From JABSQH01 sp039177505 (GTDB lineage Bacteria > Actinomycetota > Acidimicrobiia > Acidimicrobiales > Ilumatobacteraceae): a stretch of 12,864 bases of DNA. Positions 1 to 5,710 of this stretch are shown here, piece by piece. Where the stretch lies: positions 1-12,864 of the forward strand of contig JBCDFR010000075.1 of assembly GCA_039177505.1 (NCBI GenBank), in the 5' to 3' direction. The stretch's first letter is position 1, and every line of letters begins with the position of its first letter. The notes below the pieces were generated by a model. It was not told the DNA's origin. It ran no database searches and saw only the letters and a list, made by a program, of their open reading frames with translations. The position numbers and the translations under genes were made by a program.

Positions 1-67
1 TCGCTCGCACGATAGGTGCCAACCCGCCATGCCCCACACCGCCGGCTCGTGACAACATGGGCGGCGC

Positions 68-928
68 ATGGAACCACAGGTGGCGCTCGACGGCTTGATC
101 GAACTGCTCGATGTCGAGCCCATCGAGGTCAACATCTTTCGTGGTACCTCGCCCGACGAACTCCGTCAGCGCGTGTTCGGCGGCCAAGTCGCCGGACAGG
201 CCCTCGTCAGCGCGTCGCGCACGATCGATGTGCCGGGACGAGCGGTGCACTCACTCCATGCGTACTTCCTGCGACCGGGTGATCCAACGATCCCCATCCT
301 GTATGAGGTCGATCGCATTCGCGACGGTCGAAGCTTCACCACGCGGCGCGTCGTAGCAGTCCAGCACGGCAAGGCAATCTTCAACCTGCAGGCGTCATTC
401 CACGACCCCGAACCGGGTCTCGATCACCAACTCCCGATGCCGACCGACATCCCGGAACCGAGCGAGCTGGCGGACTTCCGCACGCGTATGGCGCCCTACC
501 GCGAGCAGCTCGGCGACTACTATGACCGTCCCCGTCCGATCGACGTCCGCTACGTCGACGGCGACCCGTTCCAACGCAAGGATCAACCGTCGTCCGAACA
601 GCGTGTGTGGCTACGCGCCGACGGGCGTCTCCCCGACGATCCGGTGCTCCACGCCTGCGTCCTGACCTACGCCAGCGACATGACGCTGCTCGACACCACG
701 TTGCGACCGTTCGGTCTGTCATGGGACAGCCCCGGGTTGCAGTTGGCCAGCCTCGACCATGCGATGTGGTTCCATCGACCCTTCCGCGCCGACGAATGGC
801 TGCTCTACGACCAGACTGCGTTGTCGACCGCGGCGGCCCGCGGCCTTGCCGGCGGTGCGATCTTCACAACCGACGGCCGGCTGGCGGTCAGCGTGGTCCA
901 GGAGGGACTGACCCGTGCAGACGTCTGA
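68..928 (+). CDS. tesB: Acyl-CoA thioesterase II (TesB family)
   Basis: Predicted cytoplasmic hydrolase that cleaves acyl-CoA thioesters to free fatty acid and CoA. The 286 residues form a double hotdog: an N-terminal half (about 10-112, with FGGQVAGQAL at 37-46 and HSLHAYFLRPGDP at 61-73) and a C-terminal half (about 175-284, with YASDMTLLDT at 201-210 and DHAMWFHRPF at 230-239). The length equals that of E. coli TesB, and the catalytic triad known there (Asp204, Thr228, Gln278) falls at the same numbers: D204 and Q278 are kept, while position 228 is Ser in an ASLDH context. The start is ATG 68, because an in-frame TGA at 50-52 closes the frame upstream. No clear Shine-Dalgarno is seen. The 3' end overlaps the next gene by 14 bases, so the two are probably co-transcribed. 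The family call is very secure; the physiological substrate is unknown. Confidence 0.95.
   Translation: MEPQVALDGLIELLDVEPIEVNIFRGTSPDELRQRVFGGQVAGQALVSASRTIDVPGRAVHSLHAYFLRPGDPTIPILYEVDRIRDGRSFTTRRVVAVQHGKAIFNLQASFHDPEPGLDHQLPMPTDIPEPSELADFRTRMAPYREQLGDYYDRPRPIDVRYVDGDPFQRKDQPSSEQRVWLRADGRLPDDPVLHACVLTYASDMTLLDTTLRPFGLSWDSPGLQLASLDHAMWFHRPFRADEWLLYDQTALSTAAARGLAGGAIFTTDGRLAVSVVQEGLTRADV
900..906 (+). promoter_or_regulatory. Ribosome binding site for the GSDH lipoprotein gene
   Basis: AGGAGGG lies inside the tesB coding sequence, 8 bases before GTG 915. It is a near-perfect anti-16S match and fixes the start of the downstream gene despite the 14-base overlap with tesB. Confidence 0.8.
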
Positions 929-2249
929 TCGTCTTCTTGCGTTCGGCGCCGCTGCGCTGGTCGCCCTCGCGGCGTGCGGCGGGTCCGACGGCGGCACGTT
1001 GACCGAGGCCGGGCCTGATTCAATCGCGGCCAACGCCGACGACCTCGATCTCGGCCTCGACCCGACCCCGCCGACGGCGGCCGCCGGTTCCACGACCACG
1101 CACGTGCCGTCGTCGGCCGCCGATCTGCCGACGGGACCGCCGCCAGGAGCGACCGTCGATGCAACGGACTCGGCGTCGGTCGGGCCATTGCCGGAGCCTT
1201 CACTGCAATTGCTCGAGGTCGGCCAGTTCGACCGGCCAACAGGCATGGCCACTCGCCCCCTCGACTCGCGGTTGTTCGTACTCGAACAGGCCGGGCGCGT
1301 CTTGGCCGTCGACGACCTCTCCGAAGCCGTCGTCCTCGACATCACCGACCGTGTCACGTCCGGCGGCGAGCAGGGCCTGCTCGGGCTGGCCTTCCACCCC
1401 GCAACGGACCTGGCTTACGTGCACTTCAGTGGCGACGACGGCCAGACGGTAATTGCCGAGTTCGCCGTCGACCCGTTCACTGCGGAGTTCGACGCCGACT
1501 CGTATCGCGAGGTGCTGACGGTGGACCAACCGTTTAGTAATCACAACGGCGGGCAGCTGGCCTTCGGCGACGACCAGCTCCTGTACATCGGCCTGGGTGA
1601 TGGCGGGTCGGCGGATGATCCACTGCGCGCCGCACTCGACCTGTCGACGCCACTCGGCAAGATCCTGCGCATCGACCCTCAAGTGAGCGGCGACGAGCCG
1701 TTCACCGTGCCGCCGGGCAACCCGTTTGTCGACGTCGACGGGGCCGACCCGACGATCTGGTCGTACGGCCTGCGCAACCCGTGGCGATTCGCCTTCGACG
1801 AACAGACCGGCGACCTGTGGATCGCCGACGTCGGCCAGAACGAGATCGAAGAGGTCAACCTGGCGACCGCCGATGGGGCGCCGACCGGAGGACGCGGCGT
1901 GAGCTTCGGCTGGAGTGCATTCGAAGGTGACCAGCCATTCAACGCCGATCAAGACCCCGATGGTCATCTCGACCCGCGGTTCACCTATCGGCACGAAGGC
2001 GGCCGCTGCTCGATCAGCGGCGGCGCGCTGTACCGCGGCGACCTGGTGTCGAATCTCGACGGATGGTACCTGTACGGCGACTACTGCTCGGGCGAGCTGT
2101 TCGCCTTCGATCCGACGTCGCCGACGGATGCACCCCGCACGATCGACATCGGCTCACTGCCCGAGGTGGTGGCCATCGCCTCCGGGCCCGACGAGCAGCT
2201 CTTCGCCATCTCCAACGCAGGGACGCTCGTGCGAATCGATTCGGTCTGA
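915..2249 (+). CDS. PQQ-dependent sugar dehydrogenase (GSDH/HHIP-like) lipoprotein
   Basis: Predicted extracytoplasmic six-bladed beta-propeller of the soluble glucose/aldose sugar dehydrogenase family (PF07995-type). Residues 1-21 form a lipoprotein signal peptide: a short basic start, a hydrophobic core and a lipobox LAAC with Cys21. Residues 22-95 are a low-complexity linker rich in Ala, Asp, Thr and Pro. The propeller follows: EQGLLGLAFHP (152-162), NHNGGQLAFG (209-218, with His210 matching the catalytic His of the family), LYIGLGDGG (223-231), PLGKILRIDP (246-255), YGLRNPWRFAFD (284-295, Arg287/Asn288), LWIADVGQNEIEEVN (301-315) and GWYLYGDYCSGELFAF (383-398). Cys365 and Cys391 could form a disulfide. 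GTG 915 is set by the strong ribosome binding site at 900-906. The gene ends one base before the convergent mreB stop. Substrate and true PQQ use are not shown by sequence; many family members have unknown roles. Confidence 0.88.
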   Translation: MQTSDRLLAFGAAALVALAACGGSDGGTLTEAGPDSIAANADDLDLGLDPTPPTAAAGSTTTHVPSSAADLPTGPPPGATVDATDSASVGPLPEPSLQLLEVGQFDRPTGMATRPLDSRLFVLEQAGRVLAVDDLSEAVVLDITDRVTSGGEQGLLGLAFHPATDLAYVHFSGDDGQTVIAEFAVDPFTAEFDADSYREVLTVDQPFSNHNGGQLAFGDDQLLYIGLGDGGSADDPLRAALDLSTPLGKILRIDPQVSGDEPFTVPPGNPFVDVDGADPTIWSYGLRNPWRFAFDEQTGDLWIADVGQNEIEEVNLATADGAPTGGRGVSFGWSAFEGDQPFNADQDPDGHLDPRFTYRHEGGRCSISGGALYRGDLVSNLDGWYLYGDYCSGELFAFDPTSPTDAPRTIDIGSLPEVVAIASGPDEQLFAISNAGTLVRIDSV

Positions 2250-2250
2250 G

Positions 2251-3255
2251 TCAGCGCCGAGCGCCCATGAACATGCCCTTGAGCGCCTCGTAGTGCTCGA
2301 TGACGTGCCCGGCGCCGAGCACGACCGCTTCGAGAGGCACGTTGGACATGCGCACCGGCACCTCGGTCTCCCGCTCGATCCGCTCAGCCAGCCCCCGTAG
2401 GAGTCCGCCGCCGCCGACGAGGTACATCCCGCGCACGAGAAAGTCCTGCGACAGCTCGGGTGGAGCCTTTGAGAGACAGCGGATCACCGATGACACGATC
2501 GACGACACGACGTCTTCGATGGCGAAGCGCACTTCCTCGGGTGTGAGCAGCACGGTCTTCGGTAGCCCGGTCATGAGGTCGCGGCCGCGGATCTCGGCCT
2601 GATTCTCGTCGGGGGTCGGGTCGGCTGATCCGATCGCCACCTTGATCTCCTCGGCGGTGCGCTCGCCGATGGCGATGCCGTGCTCGCGACGGACGAAGTT
2701 CTGGATCGCGGCGTCGATGTCGAACGATCCGACGCGCACGGCCTCGAGGGCGACGATCCCGCCGAGGCTGATCACCGCCGTCTCGCTGGTGCCACCGCCG
2801 ATATCGATCACCATGTTGCCGACGGGCTCGTCGATCGGCAGGTCCGCGCCGATTGCCGCAGCCATCGGCTGCTCGATCAAGTTGGCGTCGGCCGCACCGG
2901 CGCGCCTGGCCGCGTCGGTGACCGCTCGGCGCTCGACCTCGGTGATCGCCGACGGCACACAGATCACGACCTTCGGCCGCGTGAATCGGCTGACCCCTAC
3001 TCGTTGCAGCAACAGTCGGATCATGCGCTCGGTGATCTCGAAGTCGGTGATCGCCCCGCCGCGCAAGGGGCGCACGGCGACGATGTAGCCGGGAGTGCGG
3101 CCGATCATCTGCCACGCCTCACGGCCGGTCGCCAGCACCTCACCGGTCTGGCGGTTGAGCGCAATGACCGACGGCTCGTTGAGCACGATGCCGCGGCCCT
3201 TCATGTACACGAGGGTGTTGGCGGTGCCGAGATCGATGGCGAGGTCACGCGCCAC
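2251..3255 (-). CDS. mreB: MreB-like actin homologue (rod shape-determining protein)
   Basis: Bacterial actin expected to form membrane-associated ATP-dependent filaments that guide lateral wall synthesis. The 334 residues have the normal MreB length and all actin-fold motifs: phosphate-1 DLGTANT (8-14), GREAWQMIGRTP (44-55), RPLRGGAITDFE (62-73), phosphate-2 DIGGGTSETAVIS (151-163), ERTAEEIK (198-205) and the adenosine motif LVGGGGLLRGL (279-289). The usual IEEPMAAAIGAGLP stretch reads IEQPMAAAIGADLP (127-140), a Glu-to-Gln change beside the hydrolytic site. It starts with GTG 3255, whose G is shared with the TAG stop of the upstream small gene (TAGTG), so translation is probably coupled. 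mreC and mreD do not flank it; instead it is last in a moaE/small-TM/mreB run. It may be a second, specialised MreB paralogue. Confidence 0.92.
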   Translation of the reverse strand: MARDLAIDLGTANTLVYMKGRGIVLNEPSVIALNRQTGEVLATGREAWQMIGRTPGYIVAVRPLRGGAITDFEITERMIRLLLQRVGVSRFTRPKVVICVPSAITEVERRAVTDAARRAGAADANLIEQPMAAAIGADLPIDEPVGNMVIDIGGGTSETAVISLGGIVALEAVRVGSFDIDAAIQNFVRREHGIAIGERTAEEIKVAIGSADPTPDENQAEIRGRDLMTGLPKTVLLTPEEVRFAIEDVVSSIVSSVIRCLSKAPPELSQDFLVRGMYLVGGGGLLRGLAERIERETEVPVRMSNVPLEAVVLGAGHVIEHYEALKGMFMGARR

Positions 3256-3470
3256 TAGGACTCGTTCTCCTCGGGGTGATTCGTGTCGAGCGGATCATCG
3301 CCTTCGGCCGGCGGTTTGATCTTGTCGATCGTCGGGCGCCGTGCCTCGGGCGACAGCGCATCGATCTGCCGGCGGAACGAGTCGACCCCGTCGGGCGTCC
3401 GGCGACGACCGAGCAGCCACGCAACGAGGAGCACGACGGCCACAGCTACGACGATGACGACGACGAGCAC
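3255..3470 (-). CDS. Small single-pass membrane protein
   Basis: The 71-residue product has a very hydrophobic N-terminal segment (about 2-19, almost all Val, Ile, Ala and Leu), then an Arg-rich stop-transfer (GRRR, 21-24) and a soluble tail with SFRRQIDALSPEARR (31-45) and an acidic end. Positive-inside logic predicts the N-terminus outside or in the membrane and about 48 residues in the cytoplasm. GTG 3470 directly follows the TGA of moaE, and a G-rich stretch at the end of moaE could serve as ribosome binding site. The stop overlaps the mreB start by one base. No family with a known function is recognised. Its fixed place before mreB suggests, by inference only, a membrane partner for the filament. 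The tight packing and clear TM-plus-tail design make it a likely real gene. Confidence 0.75.
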   Translation of the reverse strand: MLVVVIVVAVAVVLLVAWLLGRRRTPDGVDSFRRQIDALSPEARRPTIDKIKPPAEGDDPLDTNHPEENES

Positions 3471-3956
3471 TCACTCGCCCCCGACGCTCGCCGCGTCGAT
3501 TACGTCACTCGCTCCGGTGCCCCAATCGGCCCCAGAAGCCCACCGCTCGTGCTTCCAGATCGGCGCCGACTGTTTCAGCGCATCGATCGCATACCGGGCC
3601 GCCTCGAATGCTTCGGGCCGATGTGGCGCCGACACGACGGTGAGCACCGACGAGTCGCCCAGCCCCAACTCTCCGAGACGATGAAGCAACGCGACGCGCC
3701 CGATGTCGGGCCACCGCCGACGGGCCTCGGCGGCGATTTCGGCGAAACGCGGGACCACCTGTTCCTCGTAGGCCTCGTACGTGAGATGGGTCACGCCGGT
3801 TCGTCCCTCGGCGTGGTCCCGTACGGTGCCGCTGAAGACCACGACAGCCCCGCAGTTCGGCATGAGCGCCCACTCGTACACACGGGCGACCGGCAGCTCC
3901 TCGTCAGTGACCTCGAGCCACTCCTGATCGCCGATCTGCTGCCGCACCAACGGCAT
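3471..3956 (-). CDS. moaE: Molybdopterin synthase catalytic subunit MoaE
   Basis: Large subunit of molybdopterin synthase, which with thiocarboxylated MoaD inserts the two dithiolene sulfurs into cyclic pyranopterin monophosphate during molybdenum cofactor synthesis; cytoplasmic. With ATG 3956 the product has 161 residues, near the family norm of about 150. Conserved signatures are CGAVVVFSGTVR (35-46), LTYEAYEE (58-65), ALLHRLGELGLGD (89-101), VVSAPHRPEAFEA (107-119) and the active-site block KQSAPIWKHE (128-137), whose Lys128 and Lys135 match the catalytic lysines of the family. The frame stays open to 4055, but that would run into the divergent gene; ATG 3956 with GGTGG just upstream is preferred, and in-frame GTG codons slightly upstream are alternatives. 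No moaD or other Moco gene is in view. It leads a tight run with the small TM gene and mreB. Confidence 0.93.
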   Translation of the reverse strand: MPLVRQQIGDQEWLEVTDEELPVARVYEWALMPNCGAVVVFSGTVRDHAEGRTGVTHLTYEAYEEQVVPRFAEIAAEARRRWPDIGRVALLHRLGELGLGDSSVLTVVSAPHRPEAFEAARYAIDALKQSAPIWKHERWASGADWGTGASDVIDAASVGGE

Positions 3957-4015
3957 GGTAGCCACCACATGCGGCAAGACACCGCAGCCGCGGACCACGG
4001 CCACATCACGACAGG

Positions 4016-4021
4016 TACGAT
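4016..4021 (+). promoter_or_regulatory. Putative -10 element for the 4031 gene (near-leaderless)
   Basis: TACGAT fits the actinobacterial TANNNT -10 pattern and ends 9 bases before GTG 4031, so the transcript would begin at or within a few bases of the start codon. No convincing -35 hexamer is visible. It lies in the 74-base divergent gap between moaE and this gene. Confidence 0.5.
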
Positions 4022-4030
4022 TCGGTCTCC

Positions 4031-4582
4031 GTGCAGCAGGGTCCGATTCCGCCACATGAGCGCACCTGGCGCCACCCCTCAGAGATCGGCCCGACGCGCG
4101 CCGACGTCGATCTCGCTCCGAATCGTCGTGCGAGCAGCAGCATCGCCATCGCTGTCGCCAGCGGCACCTTGACGATCGCCGCTGTGGCGATGCTCCTCGT
4201 CGTGGTCACACCATCGCGGTCGGGTACACCGCTGACACTCAGCGCGACGACGTCGCCGCCGATCGCGCAGAGCGTGCGCGCCACGCGCCCCGCTGGTCCG
4301 ATCGTCGCCCAGCCGACAGTCGGGCTGGCCTCGTTCAGCGCCACTGCATCGGTGCTCTCGGCCCCGCTCGTTCTACTCGACCGTGTGGCCGCTCGTGCGC
4401 CCGACCCTGACGAGGTCGTATTCGTCGTAGTCGGCGAGGCGACCTACCGCGCGGTGTGGAACCACGTTCCGTGGATGACCGCATCGGCCGACGCCGTGGT
4501 CGTCGATGGCTCCGGACACGTCGTTGCGCACTTGCGGTCGGGATCGATGTTCATCCTCGCCGGCGTGCACGTCGGCGACTGA
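4031..4582 (+). CDS. Single-pass membrane protein with N-terminal PPHERTWRHPSE tag, function unknown
   Basis: The 183 residues have a short cytoplasmic head with GPIPPHERTWRHPSEIGP (4-21), one clear TM helix (about 37-60), a Ser/Thr/Pro/Ala-rich stretch (61-110) and a small C-terminal domain (about 112-183) with DEVVFVVVGEATYRAVW and DAVVVDGSGHVVAHL motifs, predicted to lie outside the membrane. From memory, a PPHERTWRHPSE-type head followed by one TM helix is common in actinobacterial trypsin-like (S1C/HtrA-like) membrane proteases; here no His-Asp-Ser catalytic domain follows. It may be a protease-derived remnant or a membrane-anchored ligand-binding protein. The GTG start is supported by a TANNNT box 9 bases upstream. 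It is divergent from moaE, and its last 32 bases overlap the SDR gene tail to tail. Confidence 0.72.
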   Translation: MQQGPIPPHERTWRHPSEIGPTRADVDLAPNRRASSSIAIAVASGTLTIAAVAMLLVVVTPSRSGTPLTLSATTSPPIAQSVRATRPAGPIVAQPTVGLASFSATASVLSAPLVLLDRVAARAPDPDEVVFVVVGEATYRAVWNHVPWMTASADAVVVDGSGHVVAHLRSGSMFILAGVHVGD

Positions 4583-5651
4583 GCAGCCGACCGATCCACA
4601 CAGCGCCGACGACACCGCCGATCGTCGCCACCACCGCAGCACCGAGTGTCAACTCCTGACGCCGCTTCGGGGTGATCATCGTCCACCACGGCGCTTCGGT
4701 CGCCTCGACGTAAGTCTGCTCGTTGGTGATCGTCGGCCGCCAACCGCGCGATCGGAGGCGCCCGTTGGCCACGACCCAGGACGCCTGGGTGTACGGAGCC
4801 AGACCGGGAGGGATCGGTCCTCGTTGGAACCGCCAGCTCAGTCGACTGAGGACATCGCGCACCCGCTCGGGCAACGGGACGCGAGGGCGTTCCCCCGACA
4901 ACGCGCGCACGCGTTCGCCTGCAACCCAGCCGTCGGGAGCCACGTTGTACACACCATCGAGCCGCTGCAAGATGGCAACGACCACTGCGTCGGCGAGGTC
5001 ATCGAGATGCAGGAACTGCGCCGGTGGGTCGGTGACCGCGAACCGCCAGCCCAAGCCGGCAACGAGCGCCCGCGCCAAGCGTGAGCTCTCGCCTTCGGCC
5101 AGCGCGAGTGCGGGTCGCAGCACAGTGGTAGCGCGTGCCGGTGCAGCGCGGCGCCACTGCTCGACCAGCTCTTCGGCCGACGCCAGCTGCCGGGCGAAGA
5201 CGAACTCGACGTCGGGCCGCAGCACCGCCTCTTCGGTGATCGGCACCGGGTTGTTCGGGGAGGGTCCATACACCAAGGCCGACGAGACGAATACCACGTG
5301 GTCGGCCTGCACCCGGTCGGCGAGGTCGAGCGTCGTCGAGCACGCCTCGGTGGCGCTCTCCCGACGCTCCGCACGGCGGTCGTAGTCACTGCTGCCGAGG
5401 TCGACGACAACATCGACTCCGATATCGCTTCCAGTGTCGACTCCAGTGTCGCTTCCGGCATGGGTTCGGGTATCGAGGAAGGCATCGTCGTGCACGTCAG
5501 GCTCGACACGGGCTAACGCAGGTTCCATCTGCAGGCGTCGCTCGACCCGCCTTGCCAGCGGACCATCGGCACCGACCAGCACCACCGATCGAACCGGCCG
5601 GGCGGCGTCCGACCCCACCGGGCCTGCCGGTGACGTGTCGACCACTGCCAT
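4551..5651 (-). CDS. Atypical NAD(P)-binding SDR / epimerase-like protein with C-terminal TM helix
   Basis: An extended-SDR Rossmann protein of 366 residues (from ATG 5651). Visible parts: nucleotide loop VVLVGADGPLA (23-33) with the GxxGxxG glycines at 27 and 30 but Ala at 33; a short acidic 8-residue tandem repeat (65-80); VVVDLGSSDYD (81-91); VVFVSSALVYGPS (119-131); LRPALALAEG (178-187); QFLHLDDLADAVV (212-224); and VYNVAPDGW (234-242). Where a catalytic YxxxK is expected, before the ASAEELVEQW helix, the sequence reads FARQL (152-156), so both Tyr and Lys appear lost. A C-terminal hydrophobic helix (about 334-357) followed by an Arg cluster would anchor it to the membrane. ATG 5651 is preferred over GTG 5654 because TAGGGT lies 6 bases upstream. 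It is more likely a binding or regulatory protein than an active epimerase, unless another residue substitutes. Confidence 0.82.
   Translation of the reverse strand: MAVVDTSPAGPVGSDAARPVRSVVLVGADGPLARRVERRLQMEPALARVEPDVHDDAFLDTRTHAGSDTGVDTGSDIGVDVVVDLGSSDYDRRAERRESATEACSTTLDLADRVQADHVVFVSSALVYGPSPNNPVPITEEAVLRPDVEFVFARQLASAEELVEQWRRAAPARATTVLRPALALAEGESSRLARALVAGLGWRFAVTDPPAQFLHLDDLADAVVVAILQRLDGVYNVAPDGWVAGERVRALSGERPRVPLPERVRDVLSRLSWRFQRGPIPPGLAPYTQASWVVANGRLRSRGWRPTITNEQTYVEATEAPWWTMITPKRRQELTLGAAVVATIGGVVGAVWIGRLLSRRRARRRG
4571..4591. terminator. Possible hairpin at a tail-to-tail junction
   Basis: GTCGGC (4571-4576) and GCCGAC (4586-4591) form a perfect 6-bp stem with a 9-base loop holding the stop codon of the + strand gene. 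There is no T-tract on either strand, so it is at best a weak or Rho-assisted end signal. Confidence 0.22.
5412..5459 (-). repeat. Two imperfect 24-base tandem units inside the SDR gene
   Basis: Units 5412-5435 and 5436-5459 match at 18 of 24 bases and encode two 8-residue copies, AGSDTGVD then TGSDIGVD, just before the VVVDLG strand of the Rossmann fold. It looks like a local in-frame duplication that has since drifted. Confidence 0.75.
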
Positions 5652-5657
5652 CACGCC

Positions 5658-5663
5658 ACCCTA
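5658..5663 (-). promoter_or_regulatory. Putative -10 element for the SDR gene (leaderless)
   Basis: TAGGGT on the minus strand lies 6 bases before ATG 5651, the spacing expected if transcription starts at the A of the start codon. It shares the 59-base divergent gap with the promoter of the zincin-like gene. No clear -35 is seen. Confidence 0.5.
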
Positions 5664-5698
5664 CGCCGACCGCGGGCGCGTCTGGGCCGTGCGCGCCG

Positions 5699-5704
5699 TA
5701 GCAT
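5699..5704 (+). promoter_or_regulatory. Putative -10 element for the zincin-like gene (leaderless)
   Basis: TAGCAT followed by 6 bases and ATG 5711. No Shine-Dalgarno lies between them, so a leaderless mRNA is likely. The same TAGCATCGG string precedes the MFS gene. Confidence 0.55.
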
Positions 5705-5710
5705 CGGGTC

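Noticed and set aside
29..52. Seven-codon open frame (ATG 29 to TGA 52) before tesB
   Set aside because: Too short and without ribosome binding site; could be an upstream peptide but nothing supports it.
1200..1994. Long - strand open frame antisense to the GSDH gene
   Set aside because: A mirror of the GSDH coding frame without recognisable domains or ribosome binding site.
2254..2264. GCGC-CGA-GCGC hairpin at the GSDH/mreB junction as terminator
   Set aside because: Only 4 base pairs, no T-tract, and it lies in the mreB coding end.
2680..3258. Long + strand open frame antisense to mreB
   Set aside because: It follows from the GC-rich third positions of mreB; its translation is low in hydrophobic order and rich in Arg/Asp/His, while mreB has full family motifs.
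3957..4055. Longer MoaE starting at ATG 4055
   Set aside because: It would overlap the divergent 4031 gene and its promoter and adds 33 residues not seen in MoaE proteins.
5652..5654. GTG 5654 as start of the SDR gene
   Set aside because: Adds only one residue; ATG 5651 has the expected 6-base distance from the -10 box. The two cannot be fully separated by sequence.
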